From the NCBI GenBank assembly GCA_039881145.1, contig JAYKKI010000008.1:33552501-33616500 (forward strand): a DNA stretch of 64,000 nucleotides, given 5' to 3'. How positions within the stretch are numbered: position 1 is the stretch's first letter; the number at the start of each line of letters is the position of its first letter. This stretch comes from Druceiella hillmani. Taxonomy: Eukaryota; Arthropoda; Insecta; Lepidoptera; Hepialidae. The position numbers were made by a program, and so were the translations under genes. This document shows positions 36,846-49,570 of the stretch, piece by piece. Below the pieces are notes generated by a model. It did not search any database, was not told where the DNA came from, and saw nothing but the letters and a program-made list of their open reading frames with translations.

Positions 36846-39639
36846 TAAATAACTTAAAAAAAGTAGAAATAATACTACATCACGTAGTTTCATTTAATTG
36901 TAAAAATATGAAATTTAAAATAAATGAAATTTTATTTGTATTACTATAAAAATACCATTTTAAATTTCATTTTAATTACGACAAAATATCGATGTAGGTC
37001 ATTTCTGGATAATCTGTTATGTAGGATTTATCGTTTTGTTTACACTTAAGTTATAGTAAAGTAACCTTGTATATGTACAGTTTTTATATAAAATGAAACG
37101 CATACGTAAATAATTAAAGTCTAGATAAAAGACATCATTGTAATTGTATTACCTGTGTATTACTTTGTAATAATTAAATTTGATCTATATACCGATGATC
37201 GAAAATCATCAAACGTAGGTAACGTTTTAAGACGGCTCACTCCTAATTTCATACTATCGTTAACACTGCATCTTAAACGCTATATCAGAATCTATAGACG
37301 AGATCAAGTCAAGGCTTCCATGTGTTTGGATTGTACTTACAACATTAGTTACCTAACCTCTAACCTCTTAACCTCTATTTCTATTTCAATATGTTGTTAC
37401 ATCAAGTTGTGTATATAATTTACTCTGAGTATATGTACTTAATGGTCAGTTAGCGTTTGAATTTTTTCTCTTAATAAACGAAAAGAAATAATTTTGAATG
37501 GAAAATACAATGAATTTCCATACAAGTTTACTAGATTAAGGATTATTAAAACGGGACTAGGGTACTTCTATACCCAAAACTTGTCATGCTCTTTCCGAAA
37601 TCAAGACATCAGCAAAAATTAATCAAACAAGGGTGTCTAACGATCTGGATTTATTTTGTGAGAGATTTTAAAGTCCTCTTAAAATCAAAATAAGCTACCT
37701 TTTACTAGGGTCCAGTGCAGAATTCGATGTTTTATTGTTATTTATGTTAAGTAACAAAATACGGATTTATTTACTATTAATGGAATGTGTAGTCGGTAAC
37801 TAATGAATTCGCTATCTTAGTTCATCCGTGTTAGCTCACGTCGTAGTCAAAGGGAATGTTTCAAATTCTTACATAAAGCATGAAGTTGTTTTGCTATGGC
37901 AGCATGAGAGCATGAGAATAACAATGTTGTATATTGTGAATTTAACCAGAACCTGATAACTGATAATTTTTAAATTTATTACGGAAGGTCCCATATTTAA
38001 GGGTCGCTGAAATGATCAAATTTCATTTTTCGCACTTTTGAACTAATGCTTGGCTGAAGGTATGCATAGGAGAATTAGCTTCGCCCATCCTTCTAAACAG
38101 ACTTTGTGTTGCTACCCTTGCTTTTCGTCCTAAACGGAATTAATGATGCAAGAGAATTCTAAGTCTTCGTATAATTTCTATATTTTGTTTGTACTTTATT
38201 CGCAAAACGTCATTGCTAATTAAACAGAAAATCATACGTTGTGCACTTACCTCAGTAGTACAATTTGACAACTCATAGTAATAGCTCAAATAGATGGAAA
38301 AAAGCGGCAGGTTTATTATTTGTCAACCTAATTTTTTTTTTTAATATTTTCTTAACTGTAAATGAATAAAATATGCAAATTTTGTTGCTGTTTACTGATA
38401 ATGATACTTGGATTTTGATGCTGTTTACTTATGTGGTGGCAATAAAAGCGTGCATAAATAACACCTACATGGCCATATTGTCGTATTATATGGCAAGATT
38501 TCTTTGTTTTTGGGATATGAGATATTTTAATGATATCAAAACCAAACGGTAATTGAATGAATCTCATATATCTTCTTTTATGAGTTATTTTAACAAGTCA
38601 TGTGTAAATTTAATTTTTAAGTACATGTTTCACTTGTGTTCACCAACTCTTATGTTATTTCTTTCAAAATATTTACTCAAACTTTGTTCCATAACTATTT
38701 ACTGAAATTGTCTTAACCCTTGTTTCTTTTTGCAGAGTTTTTCTTCAGAGATTATGTCATTTTTTGCTAGCGAATTTTAGTTAAGTTACATACATAACTA
38801 AAAAAATATTAGGAACATATATAAAAAAATATTGAATTTATGGCATGTTTTCGTTTGAAAATCTCAAGAGAAATTTATACAAATGTTTATCGAATATGAA
38901 AATGATTCCATTTTGAATAATAACCGAAAACTATTACGCCGTATATGGAAATATTAATGGCGCACTTGCGATGATTTATTCCGAACTATCCGTTCGAGAA
39001 TTTCGTTTTATGATAAAGTAACGAGTGAAAGTAGATTATGAATCTATTAAATGAAACTTATGATGATATGTTCAAAGTCATTTGAAAAGCGTAGGCAATA
39101 TAATTTTCAGTGGCAGTAGTAAATAAAAATTATGAAGACCGAATAAATTAGTATAAATAATTTGAATATTATCCCTGGAAATAAATTTAAAAAAAGTAAT
39201 TAAAATGAATATCTTACAGGAGAAACTTAATAACCCTTACCATTTACTTATAAATAATTAATTTGTAAACTCACTACGTGAGGGTATGTATACACTGTGG
39301 TACATATTAAAGTATACTGATAAGTTCTTCATAAGTACTATTAAAGTGACTAAGTAATGTAGTACTGTTATTAAATTATTCATAGATATAATTCTGCTTT
39401 GTAATATTTTGTTTAGTATAGGCCTAGGATGAATAATGTGTTTGGTACTGTGTCTCTAATTCATTACCAAATATCGACCAACATAATTACGAAATTCTTA
39501 TGGTGTTCAGCATAAGAAGTTAAAAGTCAGAGGGAGAGGAAGATACTGCAAGATAATTTGGATACTCGGATCTGGTGAAAGGAATGCAGTGTTAATAAAA
39601 TGATTTAAATAGTTATATTACTATAAGTCCACTTCAATG

Positions 39640-40295
39640 GTTAGCTTGTTAGACATGGATAGCTTTCGTGAGAAAACAATTTTTCCCAAGGAGAGGTCAA
39701 AGTATCTGGTTACAGAAGATGAAAGTAAATTTTTAACGTAAACACAAGTGGCTAGTAGTTGGAGAAAAAGGTGTACCTAGACTAAAATATAATATTGGAC
39801 AAAAATTATTTTGAACGTATGGTGGGGAATAAATGGAGTTATTCATTGAGTGATGGATTGAGAACTCTTTTAAGCTAACAGTATAATTACAGCTAACAGT
39901 AACAGTATAATTACAGTGAACACTTGAGAAAAGTTACCGCTAAACTTCCTTCAAACCAAAGCAAAGATTATTTTTACATGAATTGTCATTCGAGCATTGG
40001 CTCGACCCCACATAGTAAAGTAACGCGTGAAAAACCTTTCCTTTCACTTGGATGAAGTATGCTACTTCATCTACCGTACTCTTTAGATCTTTCGTCATCT
40101 AATTACCATCTGTTTCGCACTCTGTCTGACAATTTACGTGATAGAAAACTTAAAGAAGAAAGCCATATCAAAATCGAACTTCACCGTTTTTACAATTAAA
40201 GGCCCAAAGATTTCTACAAGGACGGAACTTTAGCTTTGTCTACACGTCGGTGACAAGTGTTAGATACCGACGGTGCTTATATAATTGACAATTGA
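39640..40295 (+). pseudogene. Dead mariner-family transposase
   Basis: Frameshifted but ordered mariner motifs on the plus strand: YLVTEDESKFL near 39710 (first catalytic Asp region); LNVWWGINGVIH near 39812, the WW.GxxGVIHxE block; STPHSKVTREK near 40000; LLHLPYSLDLSSSNYHLF at 40060-40115, corresponding to HPPYSPDLAPSDYHLF; SDNLRDRKL; KPKDFYxxG-like RPKDFYKDGTL; and DTDGAYIID before a stop at 40293-40295. The third catalytic Asp (SDYHLF) is Asn here. The N-terminal DNA-binding part and terminal repeats were not identified. Confidence 0.87.
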
Positions 40296-40299
40296 CTTT

Positions 40300-41277
40300 A
40301 TTAGCTACATATAAACAGTTGAAAAGTTTATGTACAGCGATGGCGGGTATATATGTTGCTAACCTAGGCATTACATTCATTCCCCCTGCCACTAAAACCG
40401 TGAAAAATTACGTCGAGTCGATGCTTATAAATGAGTATGCTAAATTACAATGTAAGAAATTGCTCATTAGTTTATCTTCAGAATTGTTCTTAAAGAGTGA
40501 GTTCAAGCAAATGTATTTCGAAGATTGCATTAAAAAGAAGTGAGGAATATCATAAAATTACTCTGAAGTCGATAAAATTCACGAATTTGTTAGAAACAAA
40601 TTGTCACTCTATTATTTATCATTCAATTTTGTAGAAAGGGTTGGTTTTTCATGACTAACAAAGTTTATTTATCCTTCTTATGTTTCGAAAACGAGGTAAT
40701 ATTTTATACTACTTTAATGTCGTAAGTTATACTCTAGAGCATCGTTGGGAATCTTTTTTGTATTGTGACTTATCAAAAAGCCAGAATTTTTTCTAAAAAT
40801 CCTTACGACCCACCTCATTATTATTTTTTCAATTTAATGTTTGTTAAAATTTTATATACACGTTAGTAACGTGACAAGGAATGTTAACACTTGGCCCAAA
40901 TACCGATAAACAAGTTCAAACTACAAGACACGCGTAACTCTTTATTATCATATTAGGTAATTTTGTAGGTCGGTTCCATGCTGATGTCCGACGGTTGTCG
41001 CGAGGAAAAATTCTCACAAAGTTTTTTGAGTGACGAGACGAAGTGAAAATCTTTCTACAGATACAAATAGCTCATTTTCAGAGTTTTTACAAGATAATGA
41101 AACTTTATTACTGTTAGCTAACTTGAGTGACATATTTTCGTATCTGAATGATTTGGATACAAATTTACAAGGCCGTAACAAAAAAAAATTATTAAAGACA
41201 AAGACAATGCCTTCATCAAGAAGCTTAGTATTTGAAATTCGAGAAATAATATGAAAAAATGTATTTCTTTATTCACT
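40300..41277 (+). pseudogene. Second hAT-like transposase remnant (ZBED/DUF4371 type)
   Basis: Begins right behind the mariner stop. An 80-codon piece contains IPPATKTVKNYVESMLINEY and KKLLISLS, like the '...LPAxxxxVxxMLGEExAxKLxxIPLS' block of hAT-derived proteins. The middle is unreadable. From about 40965 the frame gives HADVRRLSRGKILTKFFE, stop, RDEVKIFL, matching the conserved H(T)DVRWLSRGKVLxRFFELRDEV block, then EFLQDNETLLLLANLSDIF and YLNDLDTNLQGRN (41.07-41.18 kb), matching 'LADIFxxLNxLNxxLQG'. Strand is opposite to the 8.8-10.3 kb remnant, and the motifs differ enough to be another hAT lineage. Confidence 0.78.
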
Positions 41278-42959
41278 TTAATCGTATTAGACTTTAAAGA
41301 TGTAAATTGTATTATTCACAAAATTTAACTGACCCGAGGATTCGCCCGCGTGAAGAAGGAATAAACGGCTTAGTAATTGAAGATTCACTGGATTGAAGAA
41401 ATTACAAGAATAGAAAGAATTCTATGCGCTGCATTAGATATTCGTGTGACGGATATTCGTAAACACACGTTAGTGTGTTTTAATACGTATTTATTACATT
41501 TGTATGTGCTACTTGTATTACGTACTTATGTTTATATTTTTAGTTATTTTTATATTCTTATGATTATGGATAGCTACGGATATGATAGTTCTTGTGCCAA
41601 TGATCTCGAAAATAGTTTATTTTGAACCTCGATATGTTTCTTTTCTTATAAAATGAAATGTACGTGTATTTGATATTTTTTCTTTCTCCTTTTAATTTTG
41701 TCTATAATCGTTTACAGAAGACGAAAACGCCGAAAAAATAATTTCAAAATTGTTGATAAAAACATTAGAAATTTAATTTTTTTCTTGTTCAAGGAAAAAT
41801 ACTGTAGGAAAAATTATGTTTCAAAATACCTTAATTTTGTTAGAAATTCTGCTTTATGGTACAATGTTTTTATTATAATAATAGCAATAAACGTATTAGT
41901 TCAATATTATTGGCATAAAGAATTAGTTTTTTAAAAGCACTTTGGCTTCAGGGGTTGTATGATAAAAGATAATTGCTCGACTATGCTTCACGTATGTCAA
42001 AGCAGCAAATTTTCTTATGAAGTTATGCATTTTCGTACTATTTTATAATTTATTGTCCTAGACTTGAAGTTGAGTTCTAAAATAGAACATAATTTTATTA
42101 AAACTCATTTCACAGTGAAGTTTTACACACGTTTATTAATATAGAAGTATTTTTTCGAAATTCGTAATTTTTTCGTCTTTCTGGTTTTTTCTGTTTGAAT
42201 TTGATCATACTTTGTGCTATAGATATTACAATTTTTTAAAAACGTGTTGACAAAATATATCAAAATAAATATACTGAGTATCTAAAATTAACCCAACGTC
42301 CAACAAAAATAAAGCCACAATGAAAAATCGTTTATTTTGTGGTTTTATTATGCGTTTCATGTAACTAAGTACAACCAGTGTAAAGTCACAGTTACAAACA
42401 ATTATGGAGAAGATCCTGATCATACAACTCTGTTCATTTGTTCTCTGATAATTCAAGAGACGGTTTTAAAGTTGTGGGAACTGGTACTGGGAATACATCA
42501 TTAACAGTCGCAATCTCTTAATCGTATCACAATTTATTTGAACTCCCTCGGATACTTTTATCCTGCTCCGTATCGGTGACATTTTGTCATAATAATCGTA
42601 TTTAAAACATGTAAAACATTAAAACAAGCACGTTTTTAAAAGAATCCAAAGACCGTTAAGATATATGTGTTTGTTTTGGGTGAATTAGACGATTTGTATA
42701 TTTTAATTTAGGATCTATTGGTAAATAGAGCGTTCCTTTGGTTGTTATAAGCAACAAAAGATTAATGAATTTCATAAATAAATAGAAATAATGTTTATAC
42801 TTTACCTGATATTCCAGGAATTTTTAAAGAAGTTAAATTATCCAATGTTGATATTATTGGAAAATTTTTCATAGACTGCTTTTAAAAAATAATGATGATA
42901 TGCTCGTTTCTCTAAATGATTTTAATTAATATAATCTAATTAATATGTGCATACATTCT
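41278..42959. other. Non-coding stretch
   Basis: No recognisable gene. Frames at 41377-41625 and 41698-41934 are hydrophobic and lysine-rich without motifs. A small hairpin (ataaagccacaa / ttgtggttttat) lies at about 42309-42350. Confidence 0.45.
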
Positions 42960-45900
42960 AATTAACGTAACTCGTATTCATTAGAACGTGTGTGTTGGAA
43001 AAATCTAACCGCTTTTGTATGCAAAGAAGAGTAAAATATAGAGACGTCAAGTATAATTTTATAGAGAGTAATGGAAATAGAATTGAATACAAATATATTA
43101 AAAGGATAAGGAAAAGAAACAAGATTGAATGAGGGAACAACGATATCGAAACTGGAAAATAATTATGAGAGAAAACACTTTTCAAGCTGAACTTAAATTT
43201 ATAAATTGACAATACGCTGTTAAAGTTAAAGTATAGATTATTTGCAACAGTTGATCACAATAAAGGAATATTTAAGCGAGGAATTATGATGTCTGAGAAG
43301 AATGAAGTTCTTTAGAATGAAGTCATGAGAATTTAAGGCTGAGAATTTTCTCAGTCTAAGCAAGTATGATAAGCCCGCTGTGCATATAGTCTTTGTCAGC
43401 TATCCAGAGATAAACGTTTTAAAGGGATATCCCCATTTCCCAACAGTATTTTCTTTTCTCAACACATTTTCGCAATGATACAACACAAAGTTGCTCTAAC
43501 TGATACTTAACCTCTCAGTTCAAGAGCGCGGGTTGATGAAAAGATTTGTCAGCAGCTATAATGCATTTTATAAATTTCACGGCTTTGAATACAAGTCATA
43601 GGGAGTGTAAGTGCATAAGTGTACTTTTCAATCGCACGATGCTTAATGTAAAATAGTTTCCACCTTATTACTTATTCCCTGCATACATAATATGTTGATG
43701 GCAGTTTGCACGAATTTGTTAATACTAATATGAAATGTACACAGCGTCGCTTAAATAGAGGTATATTTTGATTGCTTAAACAAAATAGGTGTGGATAACG
43801 GTAAAGGATAAACTATTTAAATTAATGTTTGGTCTCAATATTTTTATAAAAAATATATTTCACATTTCTACAAACCATCCAAGGTTGTTTTTAAAGTAAG
43901 TAATGATTAAAGTGTATAAACGGTTTTAGTAACTGTTCAAACAAAATATAGAGTTTTTGGTCATAATACAGCGCATTATTTTAATTTTAAATAAAAATTA
44001 TAAATAAAAATTTATGTTTTTCCAAATATTTCGAGCCTCCCGCATCGTTATACAAAGGAATGAAAATGGATCAAGGAATAAAAAGTGTGCACAAAACTAA
44101 ATCTCAATGGTCGTCATTTGCAACTTTTTCTCTTCGTTTTGGTTAATATTTATCATATTGTATCGAAGAAAGTAAAATATTATTGTAAATATTGCATTAT
44201 GCTGAAGATAGTTTGCAAAATTTCGGCACAAATTATGTGAATTGCATATAACGGCCTAATTTGGTATATTAAGACATCGATCATTATGACACAAACCATC
44301 GTCCATAGCCCTGTTTGTTTCAAATAAAAATAAAATAACACCATTATAAGTCACGTGGAATATAAGAACCCAACTGTGTTGATCTTCCCGAACTATAGAT
44401 ATACTTCCCGAACTAAGAGGTGCCCTGTAAACATCAATACACGCAAATATGGGATACAACAATATGTAGTTCAACGCGTGACTTTTGTAGACTTTTACAG
44501 CAGCGGCATGAGTTAACTACTGTTGGCTGATGTTGCTGCAGTAACAAGTGGTAAATATAGGTCAATGAATACAATGGTCGATTATAATAGAACTATTTAT
44601 ATAAATTTTTTGTTTCGTTTTCTTGTGCAAAAATCCATGTTAAAATAAAAAAAATTACAACATATTAAAATTTACATTTGCAATATATAATTTTTACCCG
44701 CAATTGCTCTCGCGTGATAATTGTAACATATTTCTTGCAAGATAAAATTAGATAAGATAAACTTATCTTAATTTAGAAGGAAACATTTTCGTTTTCCTTG
44801 CCATTTGTAAAATTAAAAAAATTATAAAATTTTACAGAGAAATTATAACATGCAGTTAGAATGATTTAGTATTTTTTCATAATACTTTTTTAGTTTTAAA
44901 TAGGAATTTTTTTAAAGAAATAAGATTTTTCATAACAAAAAAAACATTATATTACTTCTTAGTCTACCACTTATTTACGTGCAAAAAATTGTATTGACTT
45001 ATTGTTCCGTTGGCACTTGAATGAAGAATAAAGAAACACACTTTTGCACTTATAATATTAGGATATCCAAAACAAGTAGGAGTATATAGACTGAAGTTAA
45101 TATCTGTACTAAGCCCAAAGGGCTAGATACGCTATAGTCAATACACGTCACGCTATACACAAAATAGAATGTCGTGTAACAATATTGCAATTATCTACAT
45201 AAGTGATATTCTATTGTTATAATGCTAAAGTCGAAGAGAAACTTACAAATATTGCTTTAAATAAATTTCTGTGTTAAGCACAATTTGGAGTCGAATCACG
45301 CGGTGAGCTCTCGGTAAGGCTATTAATTCGCTGTCAGGTTACACGGTAAACGGTCCGTATATTAAAATTTAAATCGATCCAAGTCGATATTTATACAACG
45401 TACAATATGATAACGTATATTGAAAATATTTTTCTTTCGGCAGGGACTTGGAGAAGTAGCTCATTTTGATTACATTTTGATAAGATCATTTCGGATAGTA
45501 AGTTAGTAAAATATGATCAAGATTCGCATTTAAAAAAGGACTTTGAGAAAAATCAAAGGGAAAATGTCTTATGACATGCGTCACGTGATTATCTATCAGA
45601 ATAAATCATTACTTTCTAAAATGATCAATTAAATAATAATATAAAAAAACAATATACTGAAATTACGTAAACGTATGATATCATGAAAAGTAGTACTATT
45701 TTGAATGATGCTGACAACGAAGGTATATTAATTTTGATTGTATAATTTGATTCTACATTTCCAAGATATTACGAAAAAATCTTCACAAAATTTAAGCAAA
45801 TCTGTTGCATGAATTAATTTGTCATTTTTATTTTTCTAAACTCATTTTGAGTTTTTTTTTGTTACGGAAAATGACATCACTAATTATTTACACTAATTCA

Positions 45901-46400
45901 AAATAATTGTTTCTAAGAAGAAAATAAGTATATGATACATCCGTGAACAACTCTCGAAAAATACGCGTCAATAAGAGCAACCTGATTATTTTCTCTATCT
46001 TATCAAACGTATCTCTATCTCTTTTGGGACATTACATTATTGAATTACGTGAATACAATTCGTTTACGAAAGCGTTAATGAAAGCAAATTCATTTCATTC
46101 TAGTACTAATTTTGTCCTGTCGTTATTTTCTCGATATTTTCTTCTTTGATGTCAATAAGTAATCACTTTTCCCGAGAAACAAGAATAATATCAAGAGAAA
46201 ATTTAAGGTTGAGTAATTTACTTCGGTTTTAATAATTAACTTCTTTGATGTTGCTTCATTACCCTTCACATCTTTGAAGTGGAAAACGAAAATTTTTTAT
46301 TTTTGTATTTTATTTTCGGCTAATAGTATTTTAGAGTATGAGTATTTTACTTTTGTTGAATTACCTCTGTTACTATTTTTGCTTTAGTAAATTAAAGAAA
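42960..46400. repeat. Segmental duplication block B (diverged paralog of A and C)
   Basis: Island matches in order with A/C: gagggaacaacgatat near 43131 with 13619 / 55787; caacacaaagttgctctaactgatactta near 43480 with 13889; cagttcaagagcgcgggttgatgaaaaga near 43517 with 13921 / 56087; acaatttggagtcgaatcacgcggtgagctc near 45281 with 21880 / 59044; gtcctgtcgttattttctcgatat near 46113 with 24772 / 59812. It is clearly older than the A/C pair. No PLE within this interval; foldback FB3 lies just beyond it. Confidence 0.7.
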
Positions 46401-46673
46401 CCATTCCTTTACAGAGAGCGATTATAACCATATTGTTTAGGTTTTAAAAAGAGTATACTTTAAGAGTGCACTTAAATCTTGTATTGTCGCAAGTCTGCAG
46501 ATATTTAATTATGTAGTACATATGTTCTATGAACATGTATTACGAAATATATAATTGAGAATTGATTTTACTATACTAAATCTAAAAAAATTGAAAATCC
46601 TGAAAAAAACTTAAGAACAATTAAATGAAACTACGTGATGTAGTATTATTTCTACTTTCTTTTAATTTCTTTA

Positions 46674-46711
46674 CCACGACCTAGGTTTCGTTGTATTACA
46701 TCTTCAGGTGG
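46674..46711 (-). ncRNA. Hammerhead-like motif, shortened stem II (FB3 left arm)
   Basis: Minus strand: CCAC, CTGAAGA, TGTAATACAAC, GAAA, CCTAGG, TC, GTGG. Boxes are intact; three bases are lost on one side of stem II, as in the left arm of FB2. This suggests a shared left-arm variant. Confidence 0.65.
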
Positions 46712-46748
46712 GATATTAGCAAAGATTGCTAATATCTTTGCAAATATC

Positions 46749-46809
46749 CCACCTGAAGATGTTGTACAATACAACGAAATTTATTTATACAACGAAACCA
46801 AGGTCGCGG
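46749..46809 (+). ncRNA. Degenerate hammerhead-like motif (FB3 right arm)
   Basis: CCAC and CTGAAGA are present, but ~19 extra bases duplicate the ACAACGAAA part. The stem III region reads CCAAGG and stem I GCGG. Not expected to be active. Confidence 0.6.
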
Positions 46810-49279
46810 TAAAGAAATTAAAGAAAGTAGAAATAATACTACATCACGTAGTTTCATTTAATTGTGAATAATGAATTTCGACAAAATTAACGCCAAATAT
46901 ATTCAATATTTAAAAACTTAAGACATAATTTTTTACTATGCTAGTAAAAAATATTTCAAGTGTATGTTATTAAATCAGCGTATTATTGTATCTTATCATT
47001 TACAGCACACAATACACGACAATAAATACGACGTTTAGAAAAAAATTACTTTTTAGTTATTTATTACAAAATATGCCAAAATATTTGCTAGTATGCTATT
47101 TACTGTAGTAAATAATAAAAAAAAAGATAAAACTTGAAAAAAGTAGAAAACTAGATGAAACAAAAAAAACAAACTAATTTCCTGGCCAAATGAAATCGTC
47201 ATGATGAGTCTACTAAATAAATTTTATGAAATATAAAACTGAAAAAATTAAAAAAAACTCCTTTGCCCTTAACAATAATGTTATTTTTCTTTAGTAAATT
47301 ATTTACTTGAATATATTTAAATCGAAAGTTCACTATTGTGTAGATTATATAACTTTTCAATATAAAATCTTGGCTTATGACGGATATTATCGTAGTAATG
47401 AAAATGTGTAAATTATTATTAGAGTAAATATAATAATTGAATATATAATATTTGACCTAACCACCTACTCTTAACAAGAGACAGGTATTTGTGCGAGTTT
47501 ACACAAGAAGATTTAAATGTCAAAATAAAATATTTCTGATTCCATCGCATTTCTTAATCATAAATTTTTGTGATGTTTCCTGAAAACATTGTCAAGTTAA
47601 TTAATTGACATTAATTTCACTAAAATTCTTAGACACATTCATAATACTGTAATTGATAACAAATTTACTGGAAAACTTAGCGTAAGCTTAATGTTTTCAG
47701 TCACTGCAAAATTTTCTGTCATCCTACCGAAGAGTAATGTTACAAGTCAAACTCGATAAAAAAGTTAGAAGATATGAACATTTAAATATATTCGTTGTTA
47801 TTCCTCTAAAAACAATAATGACGCCTGCTAGCATCATACGAAAACGTACATCGATTCTGAATAAGGTTAAAAATAAAATTAAAGTGCACCTTCATTGGAA
47901 TTAAAGTGAGATGCTAATGAAATTGTAATTTAAGTTTTCATGCATGTAGATTTTTCGTTAATTGTAAAATTAAAATTAAAGAGGGGAAATGTTCCCTTTG
48001 TCGATTGGATATAATATTAAATATATAAATGAAAAATACTGTACATATACGTCGATGAAGGTACGACAACGGTAGGTCAGAGGTGAAGTATTGTGTTGTA
48101 CTGATATCGTAGCCCGGTGAAAACTGTTTCTTTACTTTGAACGCATTTTTTATGTAATTTATTTTAGTTTCAGTATAATTTTAATGCTGATGTTATTAAG
48201 CAGAGAAAAAAATGATAATTGAGTATCGATAAAATAAAAAAAATAAATCCAAAAACCCTTAATGGAAATTTTAATTCCAGACCTTAAATTGTTACTATGA
48301 TTTTATAACTATTTTAAATTTGTGTTTTGTTGTATTCAATTTAAATTTAAAACTTGCGGCTGTTGAAGAAAAATTATAATTTTTTACATTACAAACTACT
48401 TTAGAAATCAATATTGGAAAATATACAGACTTTCGTTACATCTCAGTCAGGTTTAATACATCTGAAAATCTAACAGTTTATAGTTAATCAGACAATGATG
48501 AGTTTACAAATATTAATGCCGTTTATAATATTAATGAACACGTAAGTTACATACTATTTCCTTCTAACCTCCTTATAGAAAATATTGCTAAAACTCAGCA
48601 TGAGAACTAAGGAAATCATGATTAAAATTGATTTTCACATCATATTTTCGATTTTGGTAAATTTTCACCCTTCAATTTTTTTTTAATTTTAAGAAATTGT
48701 GCTTACTTTGTATTTTTGATTGTAGTTTTGTTTATTTAAATTAATTTATTTCACGTTGGCCTACAATAAAGCTGTTTTTGGAAAGCGTAACTTTGTAAGA
48801 CATTACTTATATTTTTGTATTCAAGTAACCTTCTCGTTATTTTAAACTTATTTAATTTATAATTTAACTGGTAATTAATTACCGGTAAGGTATCTTTTTT
48901 ATTTATTATTATTTTAAAGAATTCTTCGTGGTTAATATATTATCACATTTGAAAAGATTCGAAACATTTTGGCCTCCGTTGTATATTTTAAATGGTCCCC
49001 GGTCCACTCTTTACATAGTATTTATGTCAACTTATATGCACTAACACGTATGTGGGTTGATTTTAATCTGACGTTTGGACATTTTAGCTCACTATTTTAT
49101 TTACAAAATTAATTATTTTCCCTTAATTTTATTGTGAATGGTTAAAGTATTTTTTTGTAATATATTTTATATTATTAAAATCACTATCAAATAAAATTGA
49201 ACAATTATGCTGAAGTCACTTTTTAAACTTGCCCAAAATTATTAATTACTCACAAAGATGGAATTAAAATGGATATTGA

Positions 49280-49483
49280 ATTGAAATATTTAGCCGTAAC
49301 CTACAAGATGGGCCTGGAAAAAATTTCCACGGAATATTCGTTGACACTAGCGTGAATTTCAAAATCAATACTGCTGGGGCACGCGACGGAACGTTCACCG
49401 TAATTTTTTCTGAAAGCTGGACAGAAATTACCACTCATCCTTTCAAATTACAACGTGTTAAAATTGGAATATCGTATTTCTAA
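49280..49483 (+). other. Orphan protein-like open frame, 67 codons, no ATG
   Basis: Between a TGA at 49277-49279 and a TAA at 49481-49483 the plus strand reads ...LQDGPGKNFHGIFVDTSVNF KINTAG then RDGTFTVIFSESWTEITTHPF KLQRVKIGISYF. Residue usage (G, D, T, W, P mixed) differs from the I/K/Y/N-rich noise frames around it, and the DNA is less AT-rich. A possible AG splice acceptor precedes atgggcctgg at 49308. It could be an exon, a transposon fragment or chance; the opposite strand is also open for about 45 codons. No family recognised. Confidence 0.3.
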
Positions 49484-49570
49484 ACCACTAACAACTAACT
49501 CAGTCAAGTATAGAAAAAACTTAAACAAAAAATGTGAAAATTAACAGGCTAACTTTCTACTTTATAAATC

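Larger units (their letters stand above)
36655..36902 (-). mobile_element. PLE-derived foldback element FB2
   Basis: Two pLTR ends in inverted order: left arm acaattaaatgaaactacg, right arm its inverse ending ttaattgt. Each arm carries a hammerhead-like motif pointing towards its own outer end. The middle is a small palindrome, gcaaagat..atctttgc. The left arm is continuous with the PLE N-terminal frame at 36386-36649. A target duplication was not found. Confidence 0.85.
34862..39430. repeat. Paralogous block U2 (sister of 2247-6420)
   Basis: See block U1 for the matching anchors. U2 lacks the 2371-2880 dispersed repeat. It carries insertions of its own: the PLE 5' fragment and hairpin at 36386-36902 and the fragment at 37862-38010. 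No gene recognised. Confidence 0.75.
46617..46911 (+). mobile_element. PLE-derived foldback element FB3 with 12-bp target duplication
   Basis: Left arm acaattaaatgaaactacg, right arm its inverse ending attgt (46865), followed by the start of the PLE frame ([13 protein letters not shown]) to 46911. Direct repeats aaaaacttaaga flank it at 46605-46616 and 46912-46923. The organisation (inverted pLTR, pLTR, ~45 bases of ORF start) is the same as FB1, so this is a defined element type rather than a chance rearrangement. Confidence 0.87.
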
